DNA from: Trematomus loennbergii
Taxonomy: Eukaryota; Chordata; Actinopteri; Perciformes; Nototheniidae
Length of the DNA stretch: 64,000 bases
Assembly (NCBI GenBank): GCA_012861695.1
Contig: JAAOOA010000097.1
Coordinates: 474,001-538,000 of the forward strand
Reading direction: 5' to 3'
Shown: positions 58,601 to 64,000 of the stretch, in pieces
Layout of the letters: every line of letters begins with the position of its first letter
How positions within the stretch are numbered: the stretch's first letter is position 1
Position numbers and translations under genes: made by a program
Notes under the pieces: generated by a model
Told to the model about the DNA's origin: nothing
What the model saw: the letters and a program-made list of their open reading frames with translations, nothing else
Databases searched by the model: none

Positions 58601-61600
58601 GGTTCAGAGTGAATTCTGCAGTGAAGGTTTTTGTTGTTATATTTAAATGTAAAGATCAACATTGCATTATGCAACTCTAGCATTAAGATGCTCAGTGAGG
58701 ATCAGAGTGATATCAGCCTGATGTCTGCAGCTCAGAGTCAACACAACTCTCACAGATTCATCTCAGCACACAAGTTACAGATGGAGAACTGACCTGAGAG
58801 TCTCCAGTCTGCAGTCTGGACTCTCCAGAAGATCTCTCAGCAGCTCCACTCCTGAATCCTGCAGAGCGTTGAGCTCAGGTCCAGATCTCTCAGATGGATG
58901 TTGGACTTCAGAGCTGAGATCAGAGCAGAACAGCTGATCTCTGACAACTGCAGCCACAGTCTGAATAAAGAAAACATGATGAGGATAAAAATCTGTTTAT
59001 AATCCAATCAGATGTTCAGGTTTATTAAGTGTAGCTCAACATTCCTGTCTCCTAATCAATGAGCTTTTCCCTGAATTACAGTGACTGTCTTTCTGTTATT
59101 GTGGATCATCATAATATCAGCCTTCTGTTTATTATCTGTGAAAACATTGAAATCAATGGGAAGCAAAAAAACATGTATGCTTCAGAGATCAATGTAAAAC
59201 TAATATTAGTTCAGATGAACTTCTTTATTCAGATGTGACCATTTACTAAAGACAACATACATTTACTTTAACAACTAACAGTGGATATCTAACATATATA
59301 TTTGAAGAAACAGTCAACTTTTATGACTGCAGACTAAATGTAGTACAAGAAAAATAAGAATATGAACAAAAGGACTGTGGCAGTGGGGTGTGGTTAGAGC
59401 GCCGGCTGCTGGAGGGATGGGGGTGGCTCCAGACAGCTGGACAAGGATCAGGTAACCAGGTGAACAGTAAAGCATGTCAGTAACCTGGTTCTTGTCTCTT
59501 GGTCTGGGTCCTGGGGGCAGAATGACTTGCCCCAAGAAAGCCTGTCACTGGCAGCAGTGTTCTGTCTGTTTCCTAAAGTATTGATGTATTGTTTGCAAGC
59601 TGTGGCCAGTCAATAAAGCTTTCTTTTAAGCAAGCCTTCCTCTCCTTCTGTCCTTTTTAACTGGGTGAGCAGGAAAACCCTCACAACGACATATACACAT
59701 GTATGGTTGTTCAAGCATTAGGTTCAACTGTTAATGAAACACATGAGATCTCCAGCAGTAACAGAGAGTCAGTGAACTGACCTGAGAGTCTCCAGTCTGC
59801 AGTCTGGACTCTCCAGAAGATCTCTCAGCAGCTCCACTCCTGAATCCTGCAGAGCGTTGACTCAGGTCCAGATCTCTCAGATGGATGTTGGACTTCAGAG
59901 CTGAGATCAGAGCAGAACAGCTGATCTCTGACAACTGCAGCCCTCAGTCTGAATAAAGAAAACATGATGTAACTTTAGAAAACAATGTTCCTGTTTGAAA
60001 TAACTCAATGTTTTAATAATCTGATCAGAGCTGAACAATGTTTTAACGTCAGCAATGATGTAGAAACAAATCCCTGATCATCTGGAACTCTCTGCAGCAG
60101 TTTCTCTCATCAGATGTTTAACAACTCCTTCATCTCCCTCACAGCTCATCAGTACTGACAGCATCTCCACTGACTCATGGAGCACAGAGTGAGTCTGTGG
60201 AAGCTCAAACACTCCGTCACACATTCACCTTCTCTGATCTTTGTTATTCTTAAAGTTTGGATTCCATTTCCATTTGGAAATACAGAAATAAATAAAAGCA
60301 TTAAAATGTCTTCAGGCAAATTCTGAAAATCATAAATACAAACAGATCTGTATGAACTGCAGTCAGTGAACTGACCTGAGAGCCTCCAGTCTGCAGTTTG
60401 GACTCTTTAGTCCAGAACTCAGCAGCTCCACTCCTGAATCCTGCAGCTCGTTACTCAGGTCCAGATCTCTCAGAGAGGGGTCAGACTTCAGAGCTGAGGC
60501 CACGACTTCACATTCAGTCTCTGAGAGTCCACAGCAGAAAGTCTATAATGACACATATATCACAACTTGTGTTAGTATAAAAACAGAGGAAACATTTAAT
60601 TAACTTACTGAATTTGAAATGGAACAACTTTTAACATATTATGAACATTTAATTTAATAATAGAGTTTTCTTTATTCATTGTCAGCCTGTCAGACATTAT
60701 TTTAAACTCTTAAGCATTGTGGTAAAAACAGATCTGATTTCATGTTTAAGAAACTGCAATGATATATTAATAACTGCTTTCACCGATAACTGTAAATACT
60801 GCTGTATGTTGTGATCACATGCTGCTCTGATAAAACCTCTAAAGTCCTTCATTTGTTTGACATGTCGCCTCCATCACTCAAAATAATGTGAAGAAAAGAA
60901 AAAAATGTTAAAATGTCACAATATATAAATAGAATAACTGGATCATTTAATTTTGCTCTCAGAGTATTTAACATCAAACATTTTATAGTGTTTATTTGAA
61001 GAAATAAACTTCTGATCCACATCAATTCATAAAGCTAATCACATCTGGACTTACTTGGCCTTCCTGCAGTTCCTCACAGCTGGAATCAGTCTCCGTCGTC
61101 CTCTGATGTGTGTACTGATCAGGTCCAACTCATCCAGAACCTCCTCTGACATCTGCAGCATGTAGGCCAGAGCAGAGCAGTGGATCACAGAGAGTTCCTT
61201 CTCTGATCTGTTCTCTGACTTCAGGAACTCTGTGATCTCCTGATGTACTGAGTGGTCCTTCATCTCTGTCAGACAGTGGAAGATGTTGATCATCCTGTCA
61301 GGAGAGATTTCATCACTCTCATCTCCTTCAGGTTGTTGATGGCTCTCTGGATGATTTCTGGACTGTTGTCTGTGCGACCCAGCAGGCCTCCTAACAGTCT
61401 CTGGTTGGACTCCAGAGAGAGGCCGTGGAGAAAGCGGACAAACAGGTCCAGGTGGCCATTTTCACTTCTGAGGGATTTCTCCATGGCTCCTTCAGGAAGA
61501 CATCCAGGGATGGGTAATCTGATCACTTTTTTACTGTTTCATCGGGCCAGTCTCCCTGCAGGAAGTCCTTCAGTACCTCTGTGTCTCTGTTGGTGTAACA

Positions 61601-63463
61601 GTGGAACAAGTAGACTGCAGCCAGAAACTCCTGAATGCTCAGATGAACAAAGCAGTAGACTGTTTTCTGGAAGATCACTCTCTCTTTTGAAGATCTCTGT
61701 GCAAACTCCTGAGTGCACCAAGGCCTCGGTGACACCAAGACCACAGCGCTGCAGGTCTTCTTGGTAGAACATGATGTCTCCTTTCTCCAGATGTTCAAAC
61801 GCCAGCCTCCCCAGCTTCAGAAGAACCTCCCTGTCAGCCTCCGTCAGCTGCTGTGGACTCGTCTCATGTCCCGCTTCATACTTCTGCTTCTTCCTCTTGG
61901 TCTGGACCAGCAGGAAGTGTGAGTACATGTCAGTGAGGGTCTGGGGCAGCTCTCCTCTCTGGTCTGTAGTCAACATGTGGTCCAGAACTGCAGCAGTGAT
62001 CCAGCAGAAGACTGGGATCAGACACATGATGTGGAGGCTCCTGGAGCTCTTGATGTGAGAGATGATTCTGCTGGACAGGTCTTCATCACTCGATCTCCTC
62101 CTGAAGTACTCCTCCTTCTGGGCGTCAGTGAAGCCTCGTACTTCTGTTACCCTGTCCACACACTCAGGAGGGATCTGATTGGCCGCTGCAGGTCTGGAAG
62201 TTATCCAGACGAGAGCCGAGGGAAGCAGCTTCCCCCTGATGAGGTTTGTCAGCAGCACGTTGACTGAGGACTGCTGTGAGACATCAGACACAACCTCATT
62301 GTTTCTGAAGTCCAGAGAAAGTCTGCTTTCATCCAGGCCGTCAAAGATGAGCAGCACTTTGCAGACAGCCAGCTGCTCTGCTGTGACCTTCTGTAAGGTT
62401 GGATGGAAAACATGGAGCAGCCTGAGAAGACTGTACTGCTCACCTTTGATCAGGTTCAGCTCCCTGAAGGAGAGCGGGATCACCAGACTGACATCTTGGT
62501 TTCCCAAACCCTCGGCCCAGTCCAGAGTGAACTTCTGCACTGAGAAGGTTTTTCCAACTCCAGCGACTCCGTTGGTCAGGACCGCTCTGATGAGAGTCTG
62601 TTGGTCAGGTAAGGCTTTAAAGATGTCCTGGCACTTGATTGGAGTGTCATGGAGGGTCTCTTTCTTGGAAGCTGTCTCCAGCTGCCTCACCTCATGTTGG
62701 GTATTAACCTCTTCACTCTGCCTTGTGTGATGTAGAGCTCAGTGAAGATCCTGTTGAGGAGGGTTTCACTTTGATCAGTTCCTTCAGTCACACGTTCACA
62801 TCTCCTCCTCAGACTGAGCCTATGTTCATCTAAAACCTCCTGCAGACCACTATCTGCTGGAAGAGAAGGAAACATGAGAGAATCAGGAAAATGCTTTTGA
62901 GAATCTGAACAGTCAGGGTTTTAAATGTCATGATTTTTATAAAACATTTTAATGTCTATACTTTACAACAAAAAGAATCCTGGACATGAAGACTCCAGAA
63001 GGAACCACAAATACTAGCTGCCAGATATTTATACTATCATACGTAAATGTTATATAAGTGCTGGGCTAATGTAGTAATGTCTGAGTAAGACAGAAAGCGT
63101 TTTTTAGGGAAACACTGCTGTCCCACGTGAAATATTTGTGTACACACTTTAAAACCAAAGCCTTGAAGAAGGGATCAGATGATACAGTGTTTCTATAGAA
63201 GAGTAGACACCCAGCACCCAGCACCCACAGCGGTAAAGAGGCTGCACGTGTTCGGCCTCTTACTTTGTAAAATGCTCCATCTTTCTCCACACTGAGGACA
63301 GCAGGAGTCTCCTGATGGAGGAAGCTGCTCCCAGTATGAGGCGATGCACTCTCTGCAGAACCAGTGTCCACAGCTGGTAGAGACTGGATCCTTCAGGACG
63401 TCCTGACACAGAGCACAGCTGGACAGCTGCTGCTCCACAGGAACACCACTCTTCCTCTTCCCT
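52141..63463 (-). CDS. NLR-2: RING-FISNA-NACHT-LRR-FIIND-CARD receptor, 5' exons beyond right edge
   Basis: Second copy of the NLRP1-like receptor. Minus-strand exons: RING 63264-63463; FISNA-NACHT 61055-62856; LRR 60376-60533, 59782-59948, 58794-58960, 57861-58026; linkers 57386-57418, 57229-57269, 56786-56832; ZU5 56173-56386 and 55061-55317; UPA 53341-53455 and 53080-53221; CARD 52141-52664. Compared with NLR-1 the RING, the N-terminal two thirds of NACHT, UPA and the UPA-to-CARD reading are intact here. The late NACHT region, LRR exons, ZU5-a and ZU5-b have indels. The start exon should lie beyond 64000. Activity cannot be judged until the indels are verified. Confidence 0.7.
52418..52632 (-). 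repeat. Coding minisatellite, twelve units, two of 17 bp (NLR-2)
   Basis: Same repeat as 22412-22632. Units near 52487 and 52613 lack one G (CTGGACTCT), so the reading passes V-P-A-E-S-R, then Q-Q-R-A-E-S, then S-R-E-Q-S-P and reaches the CARD in frame. Confidence 0.9.
53080..53221 (-). CDS. NLR-2 UPA exon b
   Basis: 142 nt, open: [43 protein letters not shown] acceptor, GTAAAG donor. Confidence 0.8.
53341..53455 (-). CDS. NLR-2 UPA exon a
   Basis: Reads [31 protein letters not shown], then GTGAGT. The acceptor is tentative (CTGAAG). Confidence 0.65.
53760..54480 (-). mobile_element. LINE 3' fragment in NLR-2 intron
   Basis: Same insertion as 23765-24460, with the GATGATGATG tail on the minus strand and different frame breaks. 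Confidence 0.75.
54481..55060. other. NLR-2 intron, no gene seen
   Basis: Collinear with 24461-25065. Confidence 0.6.
55061..55317 (-). CDS. NLR-2 FIIND ZU5 exon b with H-L-S site
   Basis: Same exon as 25066-25326, H-L-S at 55210-55202. Its end is in the expected frame ([12 protein letters not shown], then GTAAGG), but 2 nt are missing after G-L-V-W-D and 1 nt later, so the middle is shifted (257 nt against 261). Confidence 0.7.
55318..56172. other. NLR-2 intron, no gene seen
   Basis: Contains the empty hAT target CTGTGGAC at 55862-55869. Confidence 0.65.
56173..56386 (-). CDS. NLR-2 FIIND ZU5 exon a
   Basis: Equivalent of 27673-27890 with a net 4-nt deletion around 56255-56275, which breaks the frame. 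Confidence 0.65.
56786..56832 (-). CDS. NLR-2 linker exon
   Basis: 47 nt, same as 28288-28334. Confidence 0.6.
57005..57100. repeat. 24-bp repeat with CCAAT motifs, four copies (unit 2)
   Basis: Equivalent of 28500-28625 with one unit fewer. Confidence 0.85.
57229..57269 (-). CDS. NLR-2 linker micro-exon
   Basis: Same as 28752-28792. Confidence 0.6.
57386..57418 (-). CDS. NLR-2 linker micro-exon after LRRs
   Basis: Same as 28910-28947 but 33 nt long. Confidence 0.45.
57861..58026 (-). CDS. NLR-2 LRR exon 4
   Basis: LRR exon with 8 instead of 10 bases in the D-L-S-x-N turn. Confidence 0.65.
58027..58793. other. NLR-2 LRR intron, no gene seen
   Basis: Collinear with 29556-30322. Confidence 0.6.
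58794..58960 (-). CDS. NLR-2 LRR exon 3
   Basis: LRR exon with 9 instead of 10 bases at the turn; otherwise like 30323-30491. Confidence 0.7.
59376..59685 (+). mobile_element. Solo LTR in NLR-2 LRR intron
   Basis: Same insertion as 30903-31212, same length and flanks. Confidence 0.7.
59782..59948 (-). CDS. NLR-2 LRR exon 2
   Basis: LRR exon with 8 instead of 10 bases at the turn. Confidence 0.7.
60376..60533 (-). CDS. NLR-2 LRR exon 1
   Basis: Reads [25 protein letters not shown] (3-nt in-frame loss at the turn). The acceptor TTCTAG of NLR-1 is TTCTG here, so the AG is missing. Confidence 0.65.
60534..61054. other. NLR-2 intron, no gene seen
   Basis: Collinear with 32068-32590. Confidence 0.6.
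61055..62856 (-). CDS. NLR-2 FISNA-NACHT exon
   Basis: As 32591-34395. Walker A G-V-A-G-V-G-K-T at 62570-62547. Open from the FISNA lesion (about 62715) down to about 61680, beyond the E-I-F-K-R-E-S block. Then a 2-nt loss (near 61679) and further small indels (near 61600, 61515, 61490 and 61318) break the NAD2 part. The 1-nt deletion after Y-I-T-Q-G is the same as in NLR-1. Confidence 0.85.
62857..63263. other. Intron between RING and NACHT exons (NLR-2)
   Basis: Collinear with 34396-34796; no gene seen. Confidence 0.6.
63264..63463 (-). CDS. NLR-2 RING exon (intact)
   Basis: 200 nt, open. C3HC4 spacing: C-A-L-C, then [10 protein letters not shown], then C-C-P-Q-C-G-E-R-W. Ends with one leftover base at a GTAAGA donor, which completes a Thr codon with the NACHT exon (T-D-S-G-L-Q-E). 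This is the sequence evidence that RING and FISNA-NACHT belong to one protein. Confidence 0.8.
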
Positions 63464-64000
63464 CTGTGGAGATGAACACATCCTTTACAGCACTTTACAT
63501 TAGTGGAGCTGATTCTCACCAAAGGTACAACAATGTGGCAAATTCTAGTTTCATATTTAAATTATAATTAGATTATATTTCATCATGATAAGGTAGATAG
63601 AGGTTAGTTATTCATATCATTAGGAAACAACAGCTTTGTGTCTGGATTCATAACATCAGCTGAATTAATCTGGTACACTTTAGCACTTTGAACCCAATTT
63701 ACATTGAATTTGCTGTGAATACATTTCAATAAACATATGGAAAGGATGCCGAAATAACAACGTAATGATAGTGATTTGTAAAAAGCCAGAGTTAATGCTT
63801 CGTCAGGTCTGTCTGCAACACAACGAGCAAAACACTTTAAAATGTTTGTTTTCTGAATGGAGATTGGTTTGATTAAAGCTAGGCTAGGCTAACATTGTAG
63901 CTGATCCATCAACACTCAAAATAACTCCATCCAGTCATAGAACAGCAGCTATTATATTGTTAGCACCACAGACAGTCTCTGGTTTATCCAGGTACATGAA
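63464..64000. other. Intron upstream of the NLR-2 RING exon, to window edge
   Basis: Collinear with 34995-35520. The leader exons of NLR-2 should lie a few kb beyond the edge. Confidence 0.65.

Overview
This is vertebrate nuclear DNA, almost certainly from a teleost fish. It has intron-split genes with GT-AG junctions, very long (CA)n/(TG)n tracts, and many fish-type transposons (Tc1, hAT, PIF/Harbinger-like, piggyBac-like, DIRS, L2-type tails, LINE fragments). The species cannot be named from the sequence. I saw no rRNA, tRNA or CRISPR array.

The window is part of a head-to-tail tandem array. Position 1 re-aligns at 35766, and the RING exon at 34797-34994 re-aligns at 63264-63463. The window therefore holds one whole repeat unit (1-35765), most of a second (35766-64000), and implies more units on both sides. 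Each unit carries (i) 3' exons of an inositol-polyphosphate 5-phosphatase/SKICH gene on the plus strand and (ii) a large NOD-like receptor (NLR) gene on the minus strand. The NLR genes straddle the unit boundary. NLR-0 has only its 5' exons here (568-3440) and runs off the left edge. NLR-1 is the one essentially complete gene (41038 down to 22127). NLR-2 runs from its RING exon (63463) to its CARD stop (52141), with its first exons beyond the right edge.

NLR-1 and NLR-2 encode, in order: short leader exons with a P-S-C-L-S-x-K-S-D-R-S motif, a C3HC4 RING finger, FISNA-NACHT with Walker A and B, four leucine-rich-repeat exons, several tiny linker exons, a FIIND (ZU5 + UPA) with an H-L-S motif at the expected self-cleavage position, a 12-unit 18-bp coding minisatellite and a C-terminal CARD. 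This is an NLRP1-like inflammasome sensor with a built-in RING. Both copies carry many 1-4 nt indels, mostly at different places in the two copies. Either the genes are decaying or the assembly is error-prone. One frameshift, in FISNA, is shared by both.

Layout. 0-3.4 kb: NLR-0 leader exons, one duplicated around a 1.4-kb insertion. 4.1-7.4 kb: LINE fragment and SKICH copy S1. 7.5-10.9 kb: repeat debris. 11.3-17.4 kb: SKICH copy S2, which also keeps a catalytic-core exon and hosts a DIRS retrotransposon (13.5-17.2 kb). 18.5-19.2 kb: microsatellites. 19.2-21.9 kb: a terminal-inverted-repeat (TIR) element with a hAT nested inside. 22.1-35.0 kb: NLR-1 body, with a hAT at 25.9-27.3 kb and a solo LTR at 30.9 kb. 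36.3-41.0 kb: NLR-1 leader exons, interrupted by a piggyBac-like element carrying a Tc1 and by a Harbinger-like element at a splice donor. 41.6-44.6 kb: foldback element and unit-2-specific DNA. 44.7-47.3 kb: LINE fragment and SKICH copy S3, whose exons are all open. 49.0-50.2 kb: second foldback. 50.8-51.7 kb: hAT-type MITE. 52.1-63.5 kb: NLR-2. Several insertions have a clean empty site in the other unit, so they post-date the duplication.
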